In this document: positions 46,006-57,235 of the stretch, one piece after another
Position numbering within the stretch: the stretch's first letter is position 1
Layout of the letters: each line of letters opens with the position of its first letter
DNA from: Dryococelus australis
Lineage: Eukaryota; Arthropoda; Insecta; Phasmatodea; Phasmatidae
DNA length: 64,000 nucleotides
Assembly: GCA_029891345.1 (NCBI GenBank)
Contig: CM056997.1
Coordinates: forward strand, 212,513,212-212,577,211
Direction of reading: 5' to 3'
Position numbers and translations under genes: made by a program
Notes under the pieces: model-generated
What the model saw: only the letters and a program-made list of their open reading frames with translations
Databases searched by the model: none
Told to the model about the DNA's origin: nothing

Positions 46006-46577
46006 TTAAGCCTTGTTCGACTGTACGCTCTAAATCTGAATCAGTGAGAATTTCACTGTTTTAATCAGTCAAACGTATCCGATTCATACAACAGTCACTT
46101 CAGTGAATTTAACTGATGAACCAGTGAAAAAGTGCCATATTTCCTTCACTAGTGACATTTCCCATTGATTCGTCAGTCAGTGGTTTATTTTTTGACTGAT
46201 ACACCAGTGAAACATCCGAGTAACTTACTCCGTCTCTAATTATTTTTAACCGATGTATCAGTAAAACTGCGTGTAAAATGGCCGTTGAACATCGTTTAGA
46301 AATGGCCGTTAAACAACGTGTATCAAGTGAAGTAACAACGTATAACGAATAAAACTAATACAAAATACTTTCTAAATGTGTTTGGTTTTTCAAAACTCCA
46401 TTTTACGAGGTAATATGAACACACGGCCTTTCATTACGTTTTTACGTCATTTCGATCCCATGTAATCGTGACAGCACTATGCTTGAATGTTTAAACTGCA
46501 TTAAATGAGGTGACGAGAGTGCACTCATATAGACTATTAGTTGTCACATTCCTAACGGTACCAATCAAACCAAACAC

Positions 46578-46738
46578 GAGAAATATGCAAGACGAACAGG
46601 GTTCCATCCCCGGCCGGGTCACCGGGCTTTCGCAAGTGGAAATCGTGCCGGACGATGCCGTTGCTCGGGGTGTTTTCCCATCATCGGCTCTCAAGACCTC
46701 GATGTTAAGAGCCGCCCTAATCTCTTCACTCACGAAAA
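46578..46738 (+). mobile_element. tRNA-headed SINE, truncated and internally deleted
   Basis: GGGTTCCATCCCCGGCCGGG, CTTTCGCAAGTGGAAATCG, GCCGGACGATGCCGTTGCTC, then a jump to CATCGGCTCTCAAGACCTCG and GAGCCGCCCTAATCTCTTCA. The segment between core and tail (CATTCCGGCG...CTCACC) is missing. Confidence 0.7.
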
Positions 46739-46817
46739 ATATGAGCATACAACTTCAAACTACACGATTTCGCGTCGGCAGTAAGACATATATTTTCCAA
46801 TCGCTATTTGAACTTGG

Positions 46818-46890
46818 CGTGGTAGCTCAGATGGCAAGGCAATGGCCTATAGTCTAAGGGTGGGCGTGTTTAGTCTCGGCCACCTGTGAA
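46818..46890 (+). other. tRNA-like relic
   Basis: GGCGTGGTAGCTCAGATGGC has a strong A-box and D-arm. The downstream GGGCGTGTTTAGTCTCGGCC is a poor B-box. Acceptor pairing is not convincing. Probably a tRNA pseudogene or SINE head. Confidence 0.4.
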
Positions 46891-47334
46891 AAATCTTTAA
46901 CTTTTTTAAATTACGGTAAATTTGCAGAATATAAATAGTAAAATATAGTAAATAGGTTTATTTTACGTAATTATTTGCCAACATTTATAAAAGCAATATT
47001 GAATTCGCCAGTACAGTCGGCAGTCATTTATTCAATTAGTGACATAGTTTCACGTCACTAATTAAATCAGTAATTTTCTTTACTTAAACAATCAGTGATT
47101 TTCCGCTGATTCTAAGTGGAGTCATTTTCACTGATTAGAGTAGTTAAATTTCGCTGCGAATCAGCGAGTTCCCACTGATTCTAATTTAGAGTGTAGTAAT
47201 ATGAACCATTCAGGGCCTAAATAATTAGAACGGTTACGATTCAGTTAACCACAGGAAAATATAATTGTGCGCCGAGCGTTGCATTGCGCACGCTGTCAAG
47301 AGTGGGATGAAACCCCGTGAGAACCCCTCATACA

Positions 47335-47425
47335 ATATCAAGAAGCGAGGGAGCGATACGGGCGACATTAACACGCACTTCCAGCGCCTCATCGCTCCTA
47401 CGCGCTAGGCGTGCAGTGTTACCGT
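47335..47425 (+). repeat. Dispersed repeat B, short copy
   Basis: AAGAAGCGAGGGAGCGATAC, GACACGC-like and TAGGCGTGCAGTGTTACCG match the first part of the copies at 10105 and 20405. Confidence 0.5.
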
Positions 47426-47620
47426 CCTAACGCTGATACGTCTAAAGTAAAAAAATGGGGGCACAGATAAATGTTTTTTTAACTTTCCTGACGAAAAGTC
47501 ATATTTAGAGAACATTCATTTACCGAGATACGCGTATTCGCGCAAACAACTGTTTCACAGAAAATGCGAGAGTCCATCCCACTCTTAAAGATGTCCGTAT
47601 ATTGACACTTCTCACATCAC

Positions 47621-47623
<3 letters not shown>

Positions 47624-47695
<72 letters not shown>
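47624..47695. repeat. (CT)n microsatellite
   Basis: About 36 uninterrupted CT units. The ORFs of about 86 codons on both strands here are low-complexity artefacts. Confidence 0.95.
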
Positions 47696-47698
<3 letters not shown>

Positions 47699-48002
47699 GA
47701 CGGTGCATACACTGTCTCGCTCGTTCTAGTGCCACACGTGGCAAGGAGGGGAGCGATGCAGAGCAGGAAGAATGTAACAATATCGTTCCTTTTTTTTTTT
47801 TTCCGGAGGTTGTGCTACTAAACTCTTTGTCGAGTGTAATTACGGGTAGTAATTTTGATTAAGACGCCAAATAATGCGCGACCAGTTCGGAGCAACGACA
47901 GATCGAAGCCAGCCGTAACATGTCCAAAGTTTGTTACCTGAGCGTTGGAACATTTTGTTCATATCACACTAAAATCCTGACTTCGCGTTTTCCTTACATT
48001 TC

Positions 48003-48211
48003 CTTCACAACCACGTGGCATAAATGCCAACGTTTTACTTCACAACTACGTGGCATAAATGCCAACGTTTTACTTCACAACTACGTGGCATAAATGCCAA
48101 CGTTTTACTTCACAACTACGTGGCATAAATGCCAACGTTTACTTCACAACTACGTGGCATAAATGCCAACGGTTTACTTCACAACTACGTGGCATAAATG
48201 CCAACGTTTTA
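48003..48211. repeat. Minisatellite, 6 x ~35 bp
   Basis: Six units of CTTCACAACTACGTGGCATA plus AATGCCAACGTTTTA, 34-35 bp each. Each contains TGGCATAAATGCCA, a perfect 6-bp-arm hairpin. Units differ by single bases only. Confidence 0.92.
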
Positions 48212-48959
48212 TTTCGACCTTACTAAGGTATTTAATTCTTTAATGCAGATTAACTGCCACACTGAATCTGTCAATTTTATACCGTTGTGGATAAATGAAT
48301 AATTTTTGATAATTCTATTCAGATTAATTGACAAAATTATTATTAAAGTAATCATTACATATAAATATCATACATGAATATACATAATTATGTTTAGAAT
48401 ACATTTAAATAACGTGCCTACATGCACATAGAAATAATATTATATTTATGTATGTATCTGCGTGTTTTATTCTAGGGAGAATGAGTATGTGGGTTTCCTC
48501 AGAGTGCTCCCATATTTTTGTTTTAAATGTGTTGCAAAAGGCATTCTGGGAGAAAAGGACGGGCTCCTTAAAATATCAGTACCTGAAATGTTCTTCCAAT
48601 AGGATCGATCATTCACAGTATGTTTCGTGAAGTTATTCGACGGGGTAAGTTCGTATAATGAACGAATAGTTCGTGAAAAGTTTTGCGAATTACCTCGCAA
48701 AGGAGCGACGTGCTTCTAAACATGGAAGATGATAACAAGTGTATTGTCGGTTCGAGTCCAGATCTGATGGTGCTACATAGACTATTATGGACATGCTCGC
48801 CAGTGAGCGGTATGGATGGTGAGTTATACAGCGTCTGTTCGTTTATCTCGAGAATTCGCCGGACAGTAGCTTATAAAACAGCATCGGCCATGTGCCGTAC
48901 GACAAATGGGTGACAACTGACACAAAATTCAATGAAAATGCGTATATAATTAAATATAG
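48212..48959. other. No gene recognised
   Basis: AT-rich then mixed sequence. ORFs at 48448-48630 and 48683-48913 (plus) have no recognised domain. Confidence 0.45.
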
Positions 48960-50180
48960 TCATGCTTCATATGTTAGTGATTGAATCAGCAAATTAGAAA
49001 CATCTTGGCAGGAGTCAGATTGCAGCAGTCTGTCGGCAGTAGTCAGTCGGCAGGAGTTAGTTGTCTGCTTTAAGTGTGACCATAATTTCAAGCTGAACGA
49101 AGAACTTGTCTTGAATATACTAATGAAGGCACAACTGCATGGTAATGCGACCAAGTAACAAGACATAATGTTTGGATTAATAGTGGCATAAAAATGTTAA
49201 AATCTCACTGATAAAATGTGTTAGTAACGACACATATATACATGAAGCAATAGCTAGGTCAAGTACATACACATGTTGCCATTGTGGAAAGGACTTGGTT
49301 TTTTACACGAAGGAGATGCAAGCCAAGGATTATACAAAGTCTACCGTAGAGCTTACCTCTATGGCTGCACCTTCTGCCCATGCTGGATAATTACATGTAA
49401 AACAGTGTTGCAATGATCTTCAGCCAAAACTGCCGTACTCGGCGACAGGAAACCACCTATACGAAGAGTTCTTTTCGTGCGACGAAGCATTACGACAGTG
49501 GGCACATGCAGGTTATGCTATTGAATAACCACATAGGGGACTGCAATGATTAATTTTTTGAGAGCACAAGTGATGATAATTACTCCTTCTGCTTCGATGG
49601 GTATTGATTCCACAGACGATTAAGATGGGACAGTTAATGCTAACGATGGAATGAGAGAACTACAAGGTTTGGTAGAGTCAGTATGTGTGGAATGCACACT
49701 TGCAAGATGTTCACGTGAAATCGACGAATTTCAGAAGAAACAGTTGTCAGCTTTAATACTGATGATGTCTGTGCGACCCCTACAAAGTAAAGTAAACTTG
49801 ATATTGAGGATGAAACAGGGGATGAAGACGATCATTTAGACAGCATTGATGATAATAACTATAAAGACAGTATTGTTGAAGTATCTGATGAGAAGGATGA
49901 TGATTCTCTCAATGTTCCCACACATTTCACCAACGAGTTTCCTTCAATAAGTAGTATGAAGAAGGCAGAAGGCGTCAATAACGTTCGTTACATATTTACC
50001 GAAGACCCGAATGATATTGTTGATGGACTCAGACATTTGATTGAAATGAAAAAAACATGGGATCTCTCATGCATTGATGAGGTAGCTTCAATTATCGATT
50101 AACTGAAGGATTATATCAGATGAAATTGTTGGCTACTATGCACGATCAGCAAAAAAATTTATAAATGTAAAGATGGATTG
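48960..50180 (+). pseudogene. Decayed ORF cluster ending in a Polinton-like helical domain
   Basis: Interrupted plus-strand reading stretches: a cysteine pair (TCCHCGKDLVFYTK, near 49275-49315), then LPYSATGNHLYEEFFSCDEA (near 49430), an acidic stretch (DETGDEDDHLDSIDDNN, near 49810) and, at about 49975-50107, VRYIFTEDPNDIVDGLRHLI then DEVASIID. The last part resembles the VDRLxLLIAS...IVSII domain of the integrase-linked Polinton protein at 28797-29000. The order and acidic middle suggest one former protein of 350 or more residues. I cannot name the family. Several stops make it a pseudogene. Confidence 0.4.
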
Positions 50181-52165
50181 TGCAAAATAATTATAAAGTT
50201 AGAATGTATGTAGTAAGTAAATAAATACAGTTTATAAAGACATAGTAATGTGTGTTTAATTTCTTATACAGTCCGTTCTATTTCTCTGAAAGACATTAAT
50301 TCAGTGGTGTAAAGAATAAATTCATAGTCTGTTTAGATGAAATTTATTTGAATGTATGCAGTAGCAGGGATATAGTTCGATTTGAAGTATTATACTTTAC
50401 TCGTGTCGTTTAAAGTCGGCTAGGTTCTGTATGACGAACAAATGAAACGAGGGGAAGATTTTTCAGGTTTTTTACGCAACTACTGGGTTTACTTGGTCAG
50501 TTGATCTGGTAAGTTGGCTTAGTATGTTAGTATGACCCTTTGGTATGGTAAGCTCTGGTAGAAATGTTTTGCGAAGATTATGAGAAGAGTTTCTGCGATG
50601 AGGTTAGCTACGAGACTCTTAGTTGATAATTTTCTTCGAGATTGGCCATCATAGTTTGTATAGGTGGGTGGTATGGCAGGTTGGTCTTGGTTATTCTAGT
50701 TAGTTCTACAGAAACTGGTCTCGTCAGGAGCTAGTCTTGTGCTCAGTCAATCTCGCCAGGAACCAGTCTTGGGTGGAGTTAATCTTAGGTGAAATCAGTC
50801 GTGGCTAGTATGGTTAGTCGGTATGAGTCCTTGTTGGGACCAGCTAGTAAAGGTCAAATGTATGGACTGTGATTTTTCTCGGTTTTTCGAGTTCTATGCA
50901 ATTGGGGTCAAGGGCGAGGTCGACAACAAACAACATGGTGGTTAAATCGACAGCTCCTCTGGCAGATAAATCGATAATTAATACACTATAGCATCACCTA
51001 GGTTATGAAAAAGTAAACAAATGACCAACGAAAAAGTAAATATGGCGGATGGAGTTCATTCGACAGAATGAGCAAATGCGAGGAGGTGGAGGCCTGTCGA
51101 CTAATCACTCAATGAGAAACATTGGCGAGGGTCAGTCGTCTGCTGGACATGGTGCTGAGGAAACCTCTGGAAATGTAAGTTTTTATATAAATGTATGAGT
51201 AATAATTTTTAATTTTTCTAGTAAATTATTGAAAGTTTTTAGTTCTTAATTTTTTAATTTTTAGGATTTTTTCGTTCTTAGGTCATTGGTCATTGTTTGA
51301 GGGTCATGGGTCATGCATGGTTCGTGTGTCAGGGGTAAATGGTGATTGGTCATGGGTCATGGGTGATTGGTCGTGGGTCATGGGTCACTTGTCATGAGTC
51401 ATGGGCCATTGGTCTCGGGTCGTTGGGCCAAGTGTCAGGGTTTCTGGGAATTTTTCGGAATTTTTTGGGATTTTTTAAAATTTTTTGGCATCGAGATCAT
51501 CCAAAGCCAAGGTTGAAGGTCAAGCTTAAAGCATCAACATCTAACATGGCTGACGAGATGGACGTTCTGGCATACCTGGTGAGGGTAGGTCTTGTTGGAG
51601 GCTTAGTCGATCCACCTCCCATCGAATCCGTACCTTGTACATGTACATCTTTAAATAACTTTTTCTACATTTTTTAATTATTTTCATTATTTCTTATTTT
51701 TCATAATTTTTGTGGATTTTATAACTATTCTGCAATATTTTTCGATTTTTTAGTTTCAAAGTTATTCAAGATTACTGGCACAGGATAAAGGTCATGTGAC
51801 AAGGTGAAGATCACAGGGAAACAATGACCTCCCCCCCCCCCCCCCCCAAAGGATTCCAATGGCTCGTTTTTGCATTTAAAAAAAGGGCTCGTTCATTGCA
51901 AATGAGGTGTTCGATGATTTCTGAGGCAAAAACGGGAACTTTTGAAGGGAAAAAGGGAAATTTTAAATGAAAAATGGCTGATTTCAAGGGGACTAAGGGA
52001 AATTTTGCGAGAGAAAAAAAGGATAAAAGGGATACTTTTCTCGGCTCTGGTTCCGGATCCCCAGTCCCTTGCCTCAAACTCTTCTTTTGTATTCTACTTA
52101 TGAGGCTAAGCCACTATAATATAACAGTAAAGAAATCCAATTGTTCAGAACCACTATATATATAT
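50181..52165. other. No gene recognised; simple repeats
   Basis: Contains GGTTAG/TGGTC-rich low-complexity DNA (50480-50880), a short open stretch MRGGGGLSTNHSMRN... before a GTAAG donor-like word (51085-51180), a tandem GGTCATGGGTGATT region (51285-51425), a C-run (51831-51847) and a TA run (about 52146-52163). Confidence 0.45.
51285..51425. repeat. Imperfect tandem repeat of GGTCATGGGTCATT type
   Basis: Roughly a dozen GGTCATGG / GGTGATTGG / GGTCGTGGG words in series with a 7-10-bp beat. The ORF 51339-51677 begins inside it. Confidence 0.7.
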
Positions 52166-52505
52166 ATATATATGTATAATAATAGATTAAAAAAACTGCA
52201 CTGGGACGTTCACATTAAAAACACTAAACAGCTAGCTTATGCAAAACTAAATAAGTTATATTCTCTGCTTGAATGCATCAGTTTAAACAGAAGACTTAAG
52301 TTTTAATTTACAATCCAATTGCCCACTCAGCCCTCAGGAATGGGAATGAAGTGTGTGGAAATGCAGCTAAATCAATAATAAAATACTTAAAAATTGTTCA
52401 GAATAAATATCTAAGGATAACTGGCGAAGCCACTCGATACTCGAGAAACTACGATCTCCATTCAACACTAAATGTGCAGTATATAAACAAAAAATTAATA
52501 AGTTT
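52166..52505 (+). pseudogene. Jockey-like LINE reverse transcriptase, C-terminal part (before insertion)
   Basis: KKLHWDVHIKN and LAYAKLNKLYSLLE, a frame break, then IYNPIAHSALRNGNEVCGNA, IIKYLKIVQNKYLRI, YDLHSTLNVQYINKKLISF. This is the part of Jockey/LINE ORF2 after the polymerase core (YGxxxWGxA, LQxxQNKxLRxI, DLxxxxVxxxI). The 5' part is missing. The frame is cut at 52505 by the BEL element and resumes at 57236. Confidence 0.8.
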
Positions 52506-52813
52506 TGGGACATTTCAGTTTTATCCATGTTGGTGGCGGCTATATTGATGACGTCAGGGCCAGCATGCTTGTGTCCGTCATATAAGTACCTTGCTTACTC
52601 CGGTAGGGAATGGTTGCGTCCGCTCGTCAAAGTCGGGAAAATAGGGTGTTCGGGATATTGCAAATGCTACATCGACCGAGTGTGGATTACCTTTGACATT
52701 TTCGCCATCTGTTTCGTGCATTGGTGCTGTGAAATACAATTGACGATGTTGTAAGAAGACATCTACATGCATCAGGTGTGTAATGACTTGTGAATATCAA
52801 GCGAATCAAAACA
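52506..52813 (+). repeat. BEL/Pao 5' LTR
   Basis: Begins TGGGACATTTCAGTTTTATC, contains GGGAAAATAGGGTGTTCGG and GCATTGGTGCTGTGAAAT, and ends CAAGCGAATCAAAACA. The sequence after the end (TTTTGGTTCTCCGGGCCGG) should contain the primer-binding site; I did not assign the tRNA. Confidence 0.85.
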
Positions 52814-53099
52814 TTTTGGTTCTCCGGGCCGGATTTGTTGGACGTCTGCAAACTACGAACTTGGAAGTGTAATTGAACATCAAATTTACTTTGGTTAATA
52901 TCCTTTGTTTAAGTTTGTAATGGTTTGCCGGTCCTGTGCTTTCGTGCAATCGACAAACGAGCGTTAATCTAGATTACTCTTCGAGATATCGAACCGCTAT
53001 ATAAAGTACTGCTGCGCTGTATGTTGTGTTGGTACACCTGTTACTGCCAGAGTTATTGTTTACGTTCGTAGCAAAGATATCTCTAAAAGTTTGAAACGA

Positions 53100-54165
53100 G
53101 ATTTCATTTAGAAGAATGCAGGCTAAAACGACTATTTTCTCTAGCTAATGAAGTTGAAAAGGACAGGTCGCGAGTATATTTGTTTAAAGCCCATTACTGT
53201 GATTTACCACAACTGAAAACAGATTTTGAAGACGTCATCGTTCAGTTAGCACCTAGTAAACCAGACCGATCCTAGTCTCTAAATACAGACATGGAAAATT
53301 TTGACTCGGACTACTATCGAATTTTAGAAGTTCACACCACGATCTTCGATTTTAAAAAATGATAAAGGTGAAAGTAAATCAAATTTTCACATAAAATCAA
53401 AATCTGTGAAGCTTCCAAAATTGCATCTACTGGCATTCAGCAGGCAACTGACACAGTGTACGAGTTTCTGTGAGTTATGTAGTGTGTTGGTACATACCAA
53501 CAGTCAGCTTTCTGATGTTGAGAAGCAACAGTATCTTCTCACATCTCTTACTGGGGAGGCACTTAACCTCATCAAATCTGTACCATTGTCTGAAGGAAAG
53601 TATGAATTAGCATGACAGATGTTAACTGCGCGCAGCATGACGTGCGTCAAATAGCTACTATGCATTGGGAGAACATCATGAACGTGCAAGTGGTAACAGA
53701 AGGTTGTACGCTTAAACTAACATGTCTAGTTAATGTATTGAAGGAAAACATACGTGCTCTGAAAGTGTTGAAGTTTCCAGGGACCAGTGGTGCTTTGTGA
53801 TGTTGAAGAATGCATTATGTAAACTCGATGCGGGAACGCGACGTGATTTTGAGCTGGGGCATAAAGAAGTGAAGATGCCTAAATTTGTGCAGCTTTTAGA
53901 GTTCTTGGAATTTTGGTGCAAAGTATTGATGTCTGCTGCTTCAGTGATGTCCACATCATGCAGCACAACCATAAACGTTGGACCTAGGACTACAACTAAT
54001 TCTAGGAAATTCTTCTTTGCCAGTTCAGAACGGGTATGTATTGTATGTAACCAGTGTAATTACATTTATAAATATCCTGTGTTTCTTGGTCACACATTTC
54101 CTGAGAGGCAAGACGTGGTGCACCAATACTGTATGTGTTTCAATTGCATAAAATCACATTGAGTT
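53100..54165 (+). pseudogene. BEL/Pao gag (DUF1759-type), broken
   Basis: Pieces in order: NEVEKDRSRVYLFKAHY then DLPQLKTDFEDVIVQL (about 53145-53255), the open stretch 53406-53615 with KLPKLHLLAFSRQLTQC and QQYLLTSLTGEALNLIKSVP, then ALKVLKF and FVMLKNALCKLDAGTRRDFE (53750-53860). All are hallmarks of Pao-type Gag, which forms the particle. Stops lie near 53275 and 53613, with further frame changes. Confidence 0.85.
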
Positions 54166-54369
54166 AATATATGTAATTGAAAACTTTCATGTGCATATTG
54201 CAATAAATGCCACCACACATTACTTCATCCTGGTTCAACACCAAATGTCAACAAGACTAGTAAATATTGGATAATATTAGTAGCATAGCAGGACATACCA
54301 ATACATGTGAGGAATCTACACAAGCAGTTTCACTTACTAGTTCCCGCATTAGTGCTGCCACTGTGATTG

Positions 54370-56365
54370 TAGATACATAAGTTGTGATAGTGAACGATGC
54401 TTGTGGTAATCTGCAGAGGGCTCGTTTTCTACTTGATACTGGATCACAGGCTTCCTTCATATCTGAGGAATGTGTGTAAATATTGGGTTTGCATCGGAGG
54501 TCGCATGTTCCAATTAGTGGCCTGAGCCAGTCAGTCATTCAAGCCAATAAAGGTGAAGTAACTGGTATTAAAATCGTTCTTTCAAAATGGTTTCCAGGTA
54601 ATTGTGGCTACATTAATCCTGAATAACACATCAAATTTGCCGTCTGTTGCATTGTCTCAACAGGTACAATCCCAATATGAGAGTTTGGATCTTGCTGACT
54701 CAGGCTTCCATACTCCAGGATCCATTGCCATTCTTTTGGGTGCTGATGTTTGTCCTGCGATTTTTTTAGGTGGGTGGTATCCAGGCCCTATCGGTTATCA
54801 GGAGCTTTTCACAGTAAATATGGTTGGATCTTAATGGGAAGGTTGAGCAAGAAAACCATTAGTAACCCAGATGGCCTTGTTTCACTATTTGTTACTTCAC
54901 AAAATCTCACAGATGTGCTGCTGCGATTCTGGAAACATGAAGAGTTGCCGACAAATAAACATACTGATCCTGAAGGGGACCTCTGTGAAGCTCATTTCAA
55001 AGACACCTACACATGTTGTTCAGAGGGAAGATACACTGAAAGATTACCCTTCAAAGATGTGGAACCCAATCTGGGTGAGTCAGACCTGTAAGCTGAAAAA
55101 AGACTATGCCGTCTTGTAAATCATCTGGCACGTCAGCCACAACTGAAAGCTGAGTATTCCCAATTTTTGATGGAATATGAATTTATTGGTAACATGCATC
55201 TTCTGAGTGGTACTCAGATGCACCTGGCTCGGTACTACCTTACTTACCACTGTGTCCGCAAAGAAACCAGTTCAACAACTAAATTGCATGTGGTGTTTGA
55301 TGCATCTGCAGTAACATAAACAGGTCAGTCTTTAAATGCTGCACATTTCAAGGAACCTAAAATGCAAAAGGATGTAATTGAAATCATCACCCATTTCTGC
55401 ATACGTCCCATTGTGATGAGGACACAGACATTTGCAAAATGTATCGGCAGATTCGCATGCATCAAGATGATCGGTCATACCAGGTAATCTTGTGGTGCGA
55501 GTGTTATGATTAACCCATTCAAGAGTATCAGTTGGCCACTGTTACATATGGTGTATCTTCAGCTCCGTTCTCAACTATGAGGGCCCTGCATCAAGTAGCT
55601 ATTGGCGAGCAAACTAACTATCCCAATGCAGCAAGGGTACTAAGGGATGATGTGTTTGTGGATGATCTGATTACAGGTGCATCATCAGTGACAGCTGCTC
55701 TCTCACTCCAGGAAGAGTTGACAGTGATACTCAAGTTTGAGCTAAGGAAATGGGCCAGCCGTCATCCTGCAGCTCTAGATGCCATTCCAGACCACCACAG
55801 AGAATGCCCTCTGACATTATAAGATAATGGGGATGTAGTTATAAAAAATCTGGGACTAGAAAGGCATTCCAAGGGAGATGTGTCCTCATATCATACCCAT
55901 AGTGCCAGTTGTAATAATATTACTAAATGTGTAATGTTGTCTGATATAGCTCAACTGTATGACGCATTATATTGGTTTGGCCCAGGTGTCTTCAAGGCCA
56001 AACTGTTTCTGCATACCTGTGGCCTCTTGGAATTGATTGGAATGAACCTCCACCATGTGAGATCAAAGATAATTGGCTCATATACATTGCACAACTTGAC
56101 AGTTTATACGAAGTTGCTATTCCTCGTCTAGTGACACAAGTTGGTATTGCAGTATACCAAATTCATGGATTTCGTGATGCAACAACCGAAGGTTATGCTG
56201 CGGTTGTATACCTGCGGAATGCAAATCAGTCTAAACTTGAAGTCCATTTACTGGTGGACAAGTCCCATGTCGCACCATTCAAAACTATAAGTCTCCCTCT
56301 CCTAGAGCTGCTGGGAGCTCATTTGCTTATGAAACCCATGAGCTTAATTATAACCATTTTGTAAA
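54370..56365 (+). pseudogene. BEL/Pao pol: aspartic protease, reverse transcriptase, RNase H, broken
   Basis: The protease carries its active site in RARFLLDTGSQASFISEECV (about 54418-54477). GHM-LLSG then HCVRKETSSTTKLHVVFDAS (55250-55310) opens the reverse transcriptase. ICKMYRQIRMHQDD and the catalytic FVDDLITG (about 55657-55680) follow. The RNase H-like part has IHGFRDATTEGYAAVVYLRN (56160-56220) and FKTISLPLLELLGAHLL. Reading frames change at least five times and stops occur (for example near 55317 and 55509). Catalytic aspartates are still visible, but the gene cannot make one polyprotein. Confidence 0.87.
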
Positions 56366-56848
56366 AAAAGAACATTGTTCAGAAGGGTGTGGCATGGTGC
56401 GATTTAACAACAGTCATTCCATGGATCCATTCTGAACCATATCGTCTCAAGGCCATTATGGGCTCTTTCCACAGATCCCAATGATCTGAGTGCCTTGACT
56501 CCACGACATTTTCTCATTGGCTGTGCGTTAGTAGCTCCACCAGCTGCTGACTTAATGGAATTGCCTACAAAGGGCCTCGATAGACGGCAGCTGCTACAAC
56601 AATCTACACAGCATTTCTGGCACCGATGGTCAAAGGGATATCCACACACTCTCCAACAAAGAAGTAAATGGTCTCAGCAAGGGTCTACAGTAAAGGTAGA
56701 ATATCTGGTATTGATACGAGAAGACCACCTTCGCATTGACACCCTTCATCCGAGCAATGATGGGATTAGTCGTGTGGCAAGTATCAAGACTCGCCAGGTA
56801 GCAATCAAGAGGAAAGTTGTGAGGCTGTGCCCTCTTCCCACACAGTAA
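56366..56848 (+). pseudogene. BEL/Pao integrase C-terminal remnant
   Basis: After RNase H only a short VQKGVAWCDLTTVIPW stretch and the final domain remain: LTPRHFLIGCALVAPP, RRQLLQQSTQHFWHRWSKGY, LVLIREDHL and VVRLCPLPTQ at the end (DUF5641-type region). The zinc-binding and rve catalytic domains that should precede it are absent, which implies an internal deletion of more than 1 kb. Confidence 0.85.
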
Positions 56849-56927
56849 CTTCTTCCTCAGTGTTGTACATAGTGTAAATAAACGTTGACAATTATTAAAT
56901 GTGTACCAAATTTGGTGGGCGGAATTA

Positions 56928-57235
56928 TGGTACACGTCACTTTTATCAAAGTTTGTGGCGGCCATGTTGATGATGTTAGGGGCAGCGTAATTTGGTCCGC
57001 CATATTAGTACCTATCTTACTCTGGTCGGGAAGGGTTGCGTCTGGTCGTCAAATTCGGGAAAATAGGGTGTTCGGAATATTGCAAATGCTACACTGACCA
57101 AGTGTGGACTACCTTTGACATTTGCACTAGCTGTTTTATGCATTGGTGCTGTGAAATCCATTTGACGAGTTTGTTAGAAGACATCTACATCTACTACGTG
57201 TGTAACGACCTGTGAACATCAAGTGAGGCAAAACA
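56928..57235 (+). repeat. BEL/Pao 3' LTR
   Basis: Begins TGGTACACGTCACTTTTATC and ends CAAGTGAGGCAAAACA, collinear with the 5' LTR at the same 308-bp length. A purine-rich GGTGGGCGGAA just upstream is a plausible polypurine tract. Confidence 0.85.

Larger units (their letters stand above)
42202..46006 (-). mobile_element. pogo-type DNA transposon, near complete
   Basis: A 3.8-kb element flanked by TA (42200-42201 and 46007-46008), the pogo/Tc1-mariner duplication. The left end reads GGTAGCGGAGGGTAAGTGAG then CGCA; the reverse complement of the right end reads ACGTAGTGGGGGTAAGTGTG then CGCA. A second copy of the terminal motif lies inside the left end (42372-42425, as an inverted pair). Fourteen tandem copies lie inside the right end. 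It carries one transposase gene on the minus strand, now broken. Confidence 0.85.
46024..47195. mobile_element. CAGTGAAA foldback element with nested SINE
   Basis: The left end is TACGCTCTAAATCTGAATCA; the reverse complement of the right end is TACACTCTAAATTAGAATCA. Both run into GTGRGAA and then dense ATCAGTGAAA / TTCACTGAT words over about 200 bp. TA may be the target duplication, leaving CRCTCTAAA as terminus. The centre holds a SINE (46578-46738) and a tRNA-like piece. It lies only about 16 bp from the pogo element. Confidence 0.65.
52506..57235 (+). mobile_element. BEL/Pao LTR retrotransposon, internally deleted
   Basis: Two 308-bp LTRs flank gag, protease, reverse transcriptase and RNase H remains in BEL/Pao style. 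ATAAGTTT precedes the 5' LTR and follows the 3' LTR; a 5-bp duplication ATAAG or the full 8 bp is possible. The integrase core is missing between about 56365 and 56490. LTRs differ at roughly one base in six, so the insertion is old. Confidence 0.88.

Noticed and set aside
45579-46064. 161- and 131-codon plus-strand ORFs with TCAHLPP/AHTYPP repeats
   Set aside because: They are translations of the 14-unit pogo terminal array, not a protein-coding gene.
46818-46890. Functional tRNA gene
   Set aside because: A good A-box is followed by a poor B-box, and acceptor-stem pairing is not convincing.
47520-47862. ORFs of about 86 codons on both strands rich in Arg-Glu or Ser-Leu
   Set aside because: They are produced by the (CT)n microsatellite.
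51339-51677. 112-codon plus ORF as a host gene
   Set aside because: Its first third is the GGTCATGG tandem repeat and the rest has no recognised domain.
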